DNA of 64,000 nucleotides from Corynespora cassiicola (taxonomy: Eukaryota > Ascomycota > Dothideomycetes > Pleosporales > Corynesporascaceae): the NCBI GenBank assembly GCA_022059125.1, contig JAEUWY010000008.1, forward strand, positions 124,001 to 188,000, written 5' to 3'. This document shows, in pieces, positions 11,085 to 22,000 of the stretch. The notes below the pieces were generated by a model. That model was not told where the DNA came from. It made no database searches and was given only the letters and a program-made list of their open reading frames with translations. How positions within the stretch are numbered: position 1 is the first letter of the stretch; each line of letters opens with the position of its first letter. The translations under genes were made by a program, and so were the position numbers.

Positions 11085-12428
11085 CTATGCAGCCATCTTC
11101 GCAACTAGCCGTTCTTCGATTCCTTCCAGGATCCACCAATGCTCCAGGACCTCCAGGTTCTCTGCTTCGCTCAAGAAGAGCTTATCGGGGTCCTGCTCTG
11201 GACCCATCATGCCTGCGCCTGGATTCGACATGGCCATCTGCTGCGTGACTTGACTTGCAGCTGAAACATGCCATGTCAGCCAGCCCGTTCGCTTTGAATT
11301 GGGGAATTGTTGGGTGAATTACTTACCATTGTTGCTGCCCAAGATGAAATTGTAGACGGGCTGTAGACCAAATAGGGTAAGAAAGTACCAGGACAAGCTA
11401 GACACCCATCTCACGTCCAAATCGCGGGTTCCGACACCAGACTGGAGCATAGACTTGAACTGTGGCGTCAATGGGAAGGGAAGTTTCACTGTGATAGCAT
11501 GCGTTAGCCGTTCGTCCGCGCCAATTGATAGACCGAGAGTAGGCGAGTGGAAAGATGCTCCGACTGCTTGGACGGCCCCGTCCGCTAGTACGACTTGGTC
11601 TCCTCGGACAGCCTCGTCCGATCCGATCGCATGCTGCTAATGCAGATGTGATCGATGGCGGAAAAAAAACAAAAGAAATGGATACGAGTTTGATGTAGAT
11701 TCCGTGCCGCAGAGTCGGCAAGCCGATCGGACACGGAAAGTATGACATCCGGGCCGCGAGTTCATCGCCTATGCCTGCAATTGACATGTTTGACCAAGGC
11801 CGTAGTGGATCCATTGTATCAAAAGTAGAGAAACCAAGCGGGACTTACTGATAACGAAGCCCGAGAAGAAAGCATTGATCCACCCCATGATCAACGTCTG
11901 CGGAATCATCATGGCCATGTTGCCCTTCATCATCCCCATCATACCCTCCATGGCGGCGGGATCCGACATGGGGTTGGGCCTAGGTTTCCCCCTGTTCTCT
12001 GGCTCGGCCAGAAAGGTGCCATTCTGGTAGGCCGAGACCATGTAGGCCTTGCGCGCCTGAAATGAGGTGGGCGATAGCACGTTCGCGTTGGTGCGCAGGT
12101 TGACTCCGCGGACGAGCGAGCGCTGCTGGCGGATTTGGGGCAGCTGTTGCTTCTTGGGCGCGCTCTGCAGCAGCGTCATGGCATAGTGGCGGAGGATGCC
12201 CGTGAGGATCTGGAGGTCTGCGGCTTAGACGGGGTTGCATTGGAGTGGGGGGTCACTTGAGGAAGAGGGCAGTCGTACCATGACGACGGTGATGGGGAGC
12301 AGAATCCACCAACTATGCACATGTATCAGCGCTGCGCGGGCGAACGAGGGCGAGGCGGCGGGGCATTCTATCGTGACTTACAACAGGGCAGGATCCCTAT
12401 GGATCGTCTGCACCACGGGCTGAGCCAT
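11085..12428 (-). CDS. EMC3: ER membrane protein complex subunit 3 (EMC3)
   Basis: Five exons: 12382-12428, 12279-12312, 11849-12209, 11327-11488 and 11085-11260, joined by GT-AG introns with preserved frame, giving 259 residues (family about 250-260). It is the insertase-core subunit of the ER membrane protein complex, in the Oxa1/TMCO1/EMC3 superfamily, placing tail-anchored and multipass helices into the ER membrane. Visible marks: N-terminal 'HRDPALFWWILLPI' with the first membrane helix, 'ILTGILRHYA', the conserved 'NPMSDPAAMEGMMGMMKGN' methionine-rich loop, 'MGWINAFFSGF', and 'KLPFPLT..FK.MLQ' followed by 'DLDVRWVSSLSWYFL' and 'FGLQPVY'. The C-terminal exon is a cytosolic tail ending 'LVAKMAA'. 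The gene is divergent from SPC2, with 294 bp between the start codons. The identification is secure; exon edges are derived by hand. Confidence 0.95.
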
Positions 12429-12722
12429 CTCGGCGGGATGCAGAGAGAGATGGAGGGAGGAGGGGAGGGGGCGGCGGGTCTGGGGTCGGCGGGCGACGTT
12501 GGAGTTTCGAGGTTGGTGATGGCAGCGCGGAGCCTCAGCGGGCGGTGCGGTGCGCATTTGGCGTACCGACAGGGGTCCGGCCGGCCTGACACTTGAGAAC
12601 ACCTTTCCACCACCACCGAGAAAGCTATCCGGAATTCCACAGCTCCACCCGCACCCACCATCAGAGCTGTGAGCAATTCGACAACATTTCTGGATCGCGG
12701 CCACCTTTTCCCTCCGCCCTTC
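12429..12722. promoter_or_regulatory. Shared divergent promoter of EMC3 and SPC2
   Basis: The start codons of EMC3 (minus) and SPC2 (plus) are 294 bp apart, so both 5' untranslated regions and core promoters must fit here. No clear TATA box is seen on either strand. Pyrimidine-rich tracts occur on the plus strand just before SPC2. Confidence 0.7.
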
Positions 12723-13578
12723 ATGTCGTCCACCACCAAAATCGCCGTCCACTCGCTCGCCGGTACGTCGTGGAATTGTCCGCTTGCATCCCGAAATGTA
12801 GCTCTCTAACACTCCACCCCCAGACCTCAAGAACACCACCGACGATGCACTCCCAAACTACCTGCACTCACTCAAGTTCCGGCAAAAGCACACTTCGACC
12901 GATGTCCGGCTCGCCATGGGCTACGCCGCCGTCATCATTGCAGGCGCTCTCTTTTACTTTGACTGGAAGTTTGGCTGGGAGGCATCCAAGCCATACACGG
13001 CCCCTGCCGTGGTAGTCTACTTTTTGCTAAACTCTGCATTCACCTATTGGATGTGGTTCGTGGAGAAGGGACTGGTGTACGAAGGCGAGGGCAAGACGGG
13101 CAAGGTGAGCTACGAATCCCCGGGGCACATCAATTGCACCACGCACCCACGCCCCAACACCTCCGCAACATTTCGACGCCCCCAAGAACCAGCATTGCTA
13201 ACCCCACCTTAGCTCAAAATCCATGCCTCCACCCAGAAACACATCCCCGTCTACGAATGCACCGTCACCTTCACCCCGGCCCCCTACTCGTCCAACCCGC
13301 CGCAGACCCTCCAGATCCGCGCCCCCTTCACACGCTGGTTCACGTCGGACGGCTACTTCATTGCCAAGCCCTTCCAGCAGTGGCTCGCGTCCGAGGTTCC
13401 CATCGTCGGCGCTGCGGACCCGAACAACGTGGTCGAGGAGATTGGCCGCGGCAGCGAGATGGAGAAGTACATTAGCTCCAAGACGGGGCAGAATGCCGTG
13501 GAGATTTTGGAGCAGCTCAAGGCGAGTGGGGCCAACGTTTCGGTCGGGGGTGGGGCGGGGAAGAGGAGGAAGGCGTAG
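12723..13578 (+). CDS. SPC2: Signal peptidase complex subunit 2 (SPC2/SPC25)
   Basis: Three exons: 12723-12762, 12824-13104 and 13213-13578, giving 228 residues. SPC2 is the non-catalytic ER-membrane subunit that helps the signal peptidase complex engage substrates and the translocon. The order matches the family: an N-terminal cytosolic segment ('DLKNTTDDALPNYLHSLKF'), a first membrane helix ('MGYAAVIIAGALFYFDW'), a short turn, a second helix ('VVYFLLNSAFTYWMWF'), then a cytosolic domain with the typical beta-rich 'YECTVTFTPAPYSSNPP' and 'FTRWFTSDGYFIAKPFQQWL' segments. The C terminus is Gly-rich and basic ('GGGAGKRRKA'). Introns 1 and 2 have GTACGT/GTGAGC donors and CAG/TAG acceptors. Confidence 0.94.
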
Positions 13579-14111
13579 ATTCGGAGGAGAGGAAATGATG
13601 GGGTGGGATGGGATTGTAGGGAACGAAGGACGGAGAGGGGGGGATGTAAAATGGCGTTATTTGGGTGTGGGAAGGCTGGGATGAGGGTCGGGAACCTGGC
13701 TCCTTGGGTTGATGGTTTATCTGCTAAGCATCTTTTCCGACTTGGGATGGAAAACACGTCAGTGAAATGATATCCAATTCATTGCATTCAGCATATTGTC
13801 TGCCACATATTTCTCCATCTGCACTGTTTTGCATCACTGCCAATTGAACCTCCCAATTACTGATTTCGAGCTCGCTCATGAGTTATCTTTTTATTTCATC
13901 CTACATGATACCTGAACGCTGGACTAAGAATATGTAAAAAAAAAAAAAAAAAAAAAAAAAAACGCCGCCCATGCCAAGGACCCAGTATCACAGAATGCTA
14001 ACCCAGCGCGAGGGATATCCAAGGAAGCGCGCTATGCAATTCGCCCATTTTGCCTCTCAACCCACACATGAACAAATTCACCCCTCTTTCTCAGCAATAA
14101 CCTCCGCCAAT
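13579..14111. other. 3' intergenic space of two convergent genes
   Basis: Lies between the stop of SPC2 and the stop of the minus-strand gene at 14112. It must contain both 3' ends. The only notable element is a 27 nt A run at 13936-13962. Confidence 0.6.
13936..13962. repeat. Poly(A) tract, 27 nt
   Basis: Uninterrupted A run between convergent genes. It could be a retroposed tail, but no element adjoins it. Confidence 0.85.
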
Positions 14112-15329
14112 CTAATGATCCTGCTCCAACAACGGCAAAACTTCCAACTCCCTCTTGATGATCCTCTCAAACTCTTCCCTATCAATCCCCGCGGTCCTCG
14201 CCAGCCGGAACAAGCTCTTCAAATCCGTGCTAATGTGCTGCTTAATCGCCAACTCAGCCTGGCTATGGCTCTCGGCCTCGCGCTCCAACCTCTCGACCGA
14301 ACCCCCCGACGCCGACGACGCCGGCCGCGGATGATTCAGCGCCGCAAACCTCTCCTCGTCAATGGACTCAATGTGCTCGGGCTTATCGTCGCCGAGCGAG
14401 TCCTTGCGCTCGCCATTGGCAGGCGGGGAGGCAAAGGAGCGGGGCGGGAGCGACGAGTCGTACCCGTCGGGCCCCAGGTTGGACGACTCGAGGGGCTCCG
14501 TCTGGGCAAACGACAGCGAGTTGCCGTTCAGCGTCGACTCGCCCGGGGCGGGCTGCTGCTCGTCGGGGTCGTGGGCGTCGAGGGCGGGCTGCACTTCCTG
14601 GGCGTAGCGGGCAAAGTACTCAAGCTCGGACTGGGTGGGACCGACCTGGACGCGCGAGTTTGCTACGGGGGGAGCGGGAGAGTGTTTTTGTTGCGGGGTG
14701 CGGCCGGGGGTGCGGTCGTAGGCGGCCCAGTAGGCGTCGTCGTCGTCTTCGTCTTGCTGGGCTGCCGTCGCCGCGGCGTCTGGCTGAAGGGTAGCATTCG
14801 ACTGGGCGGAGGCACCGTTGGTGATGGTGGTGGATGGTTTCCGCCGGAAGCCTGCTTCATCTGCCTCGCCCATGGTGGGGAACCATTCGGTGCCGTCGTC
14901 AGCATCCCCGATGCCGCGCAGCTCGGCCAGCTCCCAGCGGTTGCCCTGCTCGCCGCCGGTGCACCACAGATATGTTGGGAGGATTCCGAATTCGCCTAGC
15001 ACCAGCCTAGCATGCAGGGTCTCAGGGTCCGATCGCCGGTACAGAATTTGATCGGGCTCCTCGACTTCGATCTCTCCCGAGGCTGGGTGCGGCTCCACGT
15101 GGATTTTGCTGATTACTTCGGGGAGCCTGGAGGCTGCGGAGCTGTCCCAGCAGAGCAGGGATATCCACTTGTCTGATGCGAGCAGCTGGACTCGCTGGCG
15201 TAAGATGGGCGACAGGAGGGGGAGCAGAGCGGGCGGTGGCTCTCTCGAAGCGTTCGCAGTGGACAGGCAGGCGAGGAGCGGGGGGAGAAGCTCCCTCGAA
15301 TCGGGCGGGGTGGTGTACGAGACGGGCAT
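14112..15329 (-). CDS. Conserved acidic fungal protein, unknown function
   Basis: An intronless frame of 405 residues from the ATG at 15329. The same frame opens farther upstream, but a TATATA box about 75 bp before this ATG and the change to a low-complexity sequence favour it. The N-terminal 170 residues look folded ('SDKWISLLCWD', 'WCTGGEQGNRWELAEL', 'TEWFPTMGEADEAGF'). They are followed by an acidic linker with 'DDDDAYWAAYDRTPGRTP', then a disordered Ser/Pro region, and a C-terminal helical segment ('HISTDLKSLFRLARTAGID') ending 'LEVLPLLEQDH'. I do not recognise a named family; the 'YWAAYD' motif and terminal helix are the best search handles. Intracellular: no signal peptide or membrane helix is seen. 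Confidence 0.8.
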   Translation of the reverse strand: MPVSYTTPPDSRELLPPLLACLSTANASREPPPALLPLLSPILRQRVQLLASDKWISLLCWDSSAASRLPEVISKIHVEPHPASGEIEVEEPDQILYRRSDPETLHARLVLGEFGILPTYLWCTGGEQGNRWELAELRGIGDADDGTEWFPTMGEADEAGFRRKPSTTITNGASAQSNATLQPDAAATAAQQDEDDDDAYWAAYDRTPGRTPQQKHSPAPPVANSRVQVGPTQSELEYFARYAQEVQPALDAHDPDEQQPAPGESTLNGNSLSFAQTEPLESSNLGPDGYDSSLPPRSFASPPANGERKDSLGDDKPEHIESIDEERFAALNHPRPASSASGGSVERLEREAESHSQAELAIKQHISTDLKSLFRLARTAGIDREEFERIIKRELEVLPLLEQDH

Positions 15330-18300
15330 TGCGGTCTGGAGAGGGGGGGATGTTTTTCTGGGCGGGGAGGGAGCGCTGATGGACAGCGAGGGCAACGGGC
15401 GTATATAAGCTGACGGCAAGCAAGATAGGAGGCGGCGGTGAGCTGGACGCGGTGTTGAAAACTCGCCGGCACTCAATGGCCAGCAGGGCCTGTATGCGGC
15501 GTGTTGTAAATGCGGTGGTGAGGAGTCGTCCTGTGACTAGGGCAGGGCTGTCACATGCAACGGCGAGGATGGGTTACACGACCGTCTAGAATTTCTGAGG
15601 CGTGCAGAATCGGTGCAGGAGGGAAGGTTGGGCGTGAAGAGGGGGCAGAAGGAGCAGAGGCGGGAGGGCACGCTGCTAGATAACTGTCTGCCACTTCGGT
15701 GCTTCTTCATGGTCGCTCCAAGCTTACTTCAGGTTGGGTCTCGTTGGTCTCCTTTGGTCCGACCAAGCTACTGTCGACTTTCCCACCGACCGCGTGCCCG
15801 CACCCGCCGCGCCCACCAGCCCAGACGCGCCCACACGCCCACACGCCCACACGCCCACTCGTGGACACGCCCACAATTTCGCCGCGGGAAATGTTAGGCG
15901 GCGTGTCAACACTCTGCACGCCGCCACGCCCTGCTGTCACGGAGAACTCTATTCGCACTTTGCCCCTCGGGGTGCGGCGACGCATCTACGCGCTTCCTCC
16001 CCCTCATCGTCATGGGCACGGCGATCCAGGCGGGCTAGACCCCACGCACCGCCAGAGCCTCACTCGGCGCATCGGCACACGTCCACGTCGGGCTCCACAG
16101 GCAGATGTTCCGTCGAGATACACCGACAGGCCGTGGCGGACGTCAGGAGGACGGCATTGACTCGAGGCAGAGGCTTGCGCCCAGCGCACCCTTCGTTGAA
16201 CCGCCGTCCCCTCAACGCTTTTCCGCACTCCCAACTTCCTTTTCCGTCCTGACCTTCCTTCTAGCCGTCTTTCTATCCGAGGTGGGCCCAGGGCCAGCAA
16301 AATGAACTTCATCTTGGAACTTTATGCCTGCCTTTACTTTTATGGACCCACGCCTGTCTTCGTCCCGTATCCATACCCGTGTCAAAATCAAAGCTAGCAA
16401 TGACGTCAACACTACTGCTGTCGCACTCACCATCAGATGAGCAACCGACGCTCGCAAAGCAATCCTGCCTCTGCCCTGGGGACAATGCAGCCAGGCTGGC
16501 TATTTCCGGGCTTGACCCAGGGACATGCGTCTGTTCAGGCCCCTGGGTCATTTCAGGAAACTCCGTATTTGGGGGCATTTCAAACATCTCGCCCCAAAGC
16601 TCGCCTCGCATGACCCATTTTGCGTGTTTCAACCCGTGAAGAAGACCGTAAACGGCTTGCCAGAACGGGTACCTGCATCAGCACACTTCATTCGGCACCT
16701 GGTAGTGACTCGGCGGGGGCAAATTGGCCCTCGGCACGCTGGCACTCTGTTTTGCAACTCCAGCTCCAGCATCTCTATGCGAGAGGAGCCCCGAGGTTGA
16801 GACTTGTCCAATTGACCCTCGCTTATACCATCATGCCGTCTCCGCGCTGGCCAACGGCTCGTATCGCGGCAGACTGATTGAAGAGGATCATACTCCACAC
16901 AAATGTGCCTGTATATGGACAGGGGGCACGGAGCTAGCCGGCCAAATTATCCCCGTCGAATGCCGTGTTAATGGACAGAGCAGTTTCCCGCCAACGCCAG
17001 AGTTGCAGGTCGAGTCCGGATGCTCTGCTAGCGCCGGGACACAGCTGAGGTTGCTGCTGCGGTACTTGTGGCTAAAAGCGTCTGCGTTGGTTCTGGAAGC
17101 GCCTACAAGCAGACGACCAGACGAGCACACGGCATGCCCGTTGACATAATACATGACGGCCGCAGTCCGATGTGCGTCGACCAAGGGCGACAGCCACAGC
17201 GATGGTCAGCAAACCCCATGCCAGCAGCCACCTGCGGCAGCACTTATTGGAGGAGACAGGCAGGCTTGCATGAATGTGGCTATTCCCCGAGGCAGATCCA
17301 GGGATGGGCTCAAAATAGCCAGCAGCTAGTCGCCAAAGCCAACCCGCTCATTGACGTTCATTTCAGCGTGCTCGACCGTTGTGCTTTATTCGACATGCTG
17401 CAGAGGCTCAAAGATTGTCGTCTTGGGGCATCTGGCGGTCGAATCAGGCCCCGCAGGAGGGACGCGCGGGAGGCTTTCCGGCATCGGGACTGAGTCGTCG
17501 TCGGACGGGAGCACGGGCAGTGGCAGGGCGACAGGGCTGAAGGAAGGTCGATGCCGATTCTCAAACGGCGCCCGCCCTGGAGCCCAGCGCAGGGCGGCGG
17601 CGTGCAGCGGGTGCACAGCAGCAGACGGCCGGGTCGACGCGCCCGCGCGGGCCCAAGGCGTGCATTTATACATTGGCGACTATCACGGCGAGGGCGTTCG
17701 CGCAGCGGGCCACATGGGACGTGAAGGGCTTGGCTCCGCCTTTATATAGCACGCCGCTCGGCTTCGGCTACGGCTGCTCGACAGCGAGCATGCTAAGCGC
17801 CAGGTTGCGCCTGAGGGTGGAAGGGATGGCCCAGCACCATGAGGAGCACCGAATGGCAGGCCGAGGGGAGCACTGTGGCTCGATGCGCCCCCAAGGGCCT
17901 CATCTCGTTCATCTCCCAGTCCCAGACGACGGTGATTGCCACGGCCAGGCCATCATCATCATCATCATAATCATCGACGGCAGCGGCAGCGGCCCACCGA
18001 GTACAAATTAAAGCCCCTCGGGCCTACCACCGCAGCGCTCGTGGGGCATAGCCACAATCGCCCCGTCCTCGTCCGTCCTTGTCCTCGCTTCTCCAGGCTG
18101 CTGGAGGCTGTGCCCGCTGCTACAAGCCAGCCAAGAGCGCGTCGCACCTCTTGTAAATCTGCCTCGAGTCCCAGCTAAGCTCACCGTCGCCATCTTGTCG
18201 TCGCGCTTGGTCCTGGCCAAACTGCAGCGGTTCTTCTGTTGCGCCCGCACAAACATCGCGGTCCAGGAGCGCCGCCCGCCCCCCTCGCTCCCCCCCCCCC

Positions 18301-19034
18301 CAGGACTCGTCGCACGCCAGTGCCCGCCTTGGCGCTGCCCATCCACCCCGTCCACCCCGTCCTAGGGCTCTGGGAACCGTCCACTCACGCAAGTCAGCCT
18401 TGACCGGTGCCTCTGCCTCAAGTCTCTCCGTCGCTGCTGCGGCTGGCCCTCTCTCCCAGCTTAACCTCACCCCCCTCCTGCCACCGCCATACCGCGCCCT
18501 CTAAGCACGCTCCGCCTGTGGCTCACGCGCCCTCATCTCGCCCTCCCCACTCTCGACCCATCTCGGACGGCAGTCAACTCGTGGAGGACTGGCACTGCCC
18601 ATTAGCCTCCGCGGTTGCCATACCATCCCTGTGCGAGGCGCATCTCGCACCGAGAGCATTCATCTGGCCAGCATCTGTCGCCTTGCGTCTGTAGCAGCGA
18701 CCTTTTCCGCTCTCTCTCCCTCCCCTCCTCCCCCCCGCCATCAGCCATCAGCCATCCGCCGTCTGCTCGCACCCAAGCCGCGTCGCCACGCTGCCCCTCC
18801 TTCGCCGCTTTGCTGTTCTTTTTTCCCTACACGCAACCGCCTAATCGCAACCCTGGCCGTCAGGCAGCACCATGTCTCCCTAAGCAGCAAGCCGCTCAAG
18901 TCACGTTACCTCCCGTCCCTTGCCTCTGGTCCTGACCGAGCTGGATCCCTTACCCTCCGGCCCAGAACCTCCACGCAGGATCCGTGTCCGATTCTGCCTT
19001 TCGACGGGCCCGAGTACATAGCTACTACACAGCC
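15330..19034. other. 3.7 kb intergenic region upstream of C2H2 gene
   Basis: GC-rich with many short ORFs and no motif. It contains a (CAT)n run near 17952-17970, a CACGCCCA-type tandem stretch near 15815-15860, and a long pyrimidine-rich tract at about 18700-18850 just before the 19035 start, typical of a fungal promoter or 5' untranslated region. The length suggests an extended 5' leader or upstream regulatory region of the large C2H2 gene. I found no gene that I can support. Confidence 0.5.
15401..15410 (-). promoter_or_regulatory. TATA box of the 14112-15329 gene
   Basis: GCTTATATAC on the minus strand, about 75 bp upstream of the ATG at 15329. It argues against the longer reading frame that starts upstream of it. 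Confidence 0.5.
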
Positions 19035-22000
19035 ATGAATACCGTCGACGCCCGCCCGCAGGCCTTCCAAGGCCAGCGCCGCCAGCAGCGCCACCCCGAC
19101 GATGATTCCACCAACGGCTTCCTTCCCGTCTCCTCAGGGAACTTTCTCCTACCAGACCAGTCCAACTTTACCTTTTCTGCCGAGCCAACGTCCATGATTG
19201 ACTATGCCTCGATGAATCTCCCCTTGGCCACGACGGGCCAGGATTCGGCCTTTACACCTAACACCGCGTCGTCCTTTGATTCTTCTCTGCATCCCGAATT
19301 GATGAACCAGTCGTATCCTCCGCCATACATGCAAGCGCCGAGCTACGGCCTGTCGCCCGCAACCCACAGCCGCAACGGCCAAAGCATCTCGCCGTCGCAC
19401 TCCGTGGACCATCTCAGTCCTGAGGCTTCGTACATGAGTGATCCGAGCTATCAAGACCACCTCAGCAACTACACCACCCCAAGCTACAACGGGCAGTATC
19501 TGAACGAGTCTTTTTCTGCACTCAACTTTTCTGACAATAACATGTCAGCCCAAGTGTACAACCAGCAGCAGGCTGGCATGAACATGTCGATGCCCATGAC
19601 TGCTGATACTCTGGCTACGTTTAATGCCCAGCCACCAATGCTCCCAAGCAATGCCCGGTTAGATTCCCACTCCCATTTGCTGTCACCTTGTCCAACCAAC
19701 AACTCCAGTCCAAATATTGCAGAAGAAGCCTCTAGAAATGCAGGATTTGCTGCTCCTCAATACACCGGCAACGATTACACTTCATCAACCCCGCCCGACC
19801 AAATACGTCCACCGCATTACTCGACTCCAAAGAAGCAGCAGCAGCACAGCCCTGCGCTGACCAACAGCCCTGGAAACATGGCCATTGCAAACCCCCAACC
19901 TCAGGCGTCGCACCTCACGAGCCCCATCGTTCGGATCGAGCAGCACTTCAGCAGAGGAGAATCGCCCACCCGCTCCGATATCAGCCGTCCCGTTAGCAAA
20001 CGCAGCCATGGAAGTCGTCGCTCCGGGAACCATCTGTCTCCATTCGCCCATGAGGATTCCTCTGAGGATGATGACGTTGCGTCTCACGACCAGGTTCGCG
20101 CCCGGCCTGTCGTCCGAGCCACAGAGCGCAATGAAGATGGCTCTTGGAGGAACCACGGATCCGGTCAGGCCGGCCTGAGTCCTGAAGATCGCCTGGCAAT
20201 GGGAGACGTGTTGATGCCGACCCTAGAGGAATTAGAAGAGCACAGAAAGAGGGAGGAAAAGAAGCTCGAGGTCCACGATTGGCTCACCAAGAGTGAGGTT
20301 GGCAGCGAAGCGGGCGACGTTAACCCCTCGAGTAACCTGTTGGCTCCCTTTCCTGTTGGCCGTCGTCGAGCGAAGAGTACTAATGATGTACACCGTAATG
20401 GCATGGTTGGAGGATTCAATGGCCTCGGAGTGGACACAAGTTTCAACCGCTTCGACGACAGCAACATTCCCGGCCCGGGTGTCTGGATAGACGAGCGGAG
20501 CGAGTACGAAGACTATGACGACGACGAAGACATGGAGCCAGAGTCTCCACCTGCCGAAGTCGACTTGCACGACAGCCATAGAGACGATTCCGACTCGTAT
20601 TTCCCGCCTGTCCCAATCGCCGATCATGCCCCCTTGAACACTACTCTTATTCGACCGTGGACCGACGTCGTTCCCGCAAGTTCATCTTCCACCACTCGTT
20701 ACCAGCCGCCAACTTCGAACGCTGCCATGTCGCGCTTTTACCGACGAGCCAAGGATGTCGAGTCGGCATCACTTGCTGCCACTGTTGGTTCGCGGCGCCT
20801 CAGTGAATCCGACCTGGGTAGTATTCGAGGCGTGGCGGGTGTGATCAAGGTCATTGAACCTGACCCGAAGAAGAGCAAAGAGAGACAACGGCGTCCAAGT
20901 TTCTTGGAGAACATTCTCCCCAAGCGCACACCTACCAACCTCTTGAAGCGCAAAGGAAGCATTCCAGTGCAACCTGCCGAGGCTGGCGCGGAAAAGGCCA
21001 AAGAGCTCGTGCACCCCGAGAAGCCCAAACGTATCGGTAGTTGGGGCCGGCCAAAGTCGCCGAGGCTTGATACGAGCGTTGCAATGCACGGCAACGTTGG
21101 CCCATCTAGCTCCACGGGTCTGTCGGCCAGCCCGGGACCCTGGTATCAGAGCGCCAAGAGCGCGATCAAGCGAACCCGGAGCAGGAGTGATTTGGGCAAG
21201 TCTCCTGGTCTCAAGGAACTGATGACCCAACACGGCGGACCGCCCATGCCGATGCTGGCGTCTCCTCTGGCAGACACTGAAGCCACAAAGCCTTCGCCTC
21301 AACCCAGCCCGGGAGGAGACGATGACGATGACGATGGTCAGGAAGCCGTAATGATGGATCTCAAAGTGCGCTCCGACCCCATTATCCCAACCTATGAAGG
21401 GTTCAAAACACACGCGAGGCAACTCAATCCCCGCTTGGTTGACTACATGGTGGAACGCATCACCCAGGAGCAGCAGCGGAGGTACAAGCGCCTTCTCGAA
21501 TTCAGGGTAAAGCACTTGAACGCCGTCAAGAACAGAAATTGTTCTTCCAACAAGTTTTGCATAGAGCTTGGTGGCGAGTCCAAGCAGCTGCCTCCTCGGG
21601 CAGGAAACAAGGACTCGGAGGCCCCGTTCATCGGCTTCCAGATTACTGCGCCAGGATCCTCGGACGACGATGGCGAGCCCCCACCGGAGGGTACCGTAGT
21701 TTCGGCTCAATTCCCCTCTGGTGTTCCTCTCCCTCCCGTCAAACGCCTCCCAGCCGAGTTTGAATGCCCACTCTGCTTCAAGGTGAAGAAGTTTTACAAG
21801 CCATCAGACTGGACCAAGCACGTACATGAGGATGTGCAGCCCTTTACATGCACCTTCCCCAACTGTGGTGAACCCAAGTCGTTCAAGCGCAAGGCCGACT
21901 GGGTCCGCCACGAAAATGAGCGCCACCGGCAGTTGGAGAACTGGACCTGTCAGATTGCTGATTGTAACCATACCTGTTATCGCAAGGACAACTTTGTCCA

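Noticed and set aside
10313..11248. 311-codon plus-strand frame
   Set aside because: It overlaps the last EMC3 exon in antisense, has Cys/Arg-rich low-complexity composition and no motif.
13971..14999. 342-codon plus-strand frame
   Set aside because: Shadow of the conserved minus-strand gene at 14112-15329; Arg/Gly/Val-rich as expected for an antisense frame.
20769..21710. 313-codon minus-strand frame
   Set aside because: Lies inside the C2H2 gene at 19035-22982 and has no motif.
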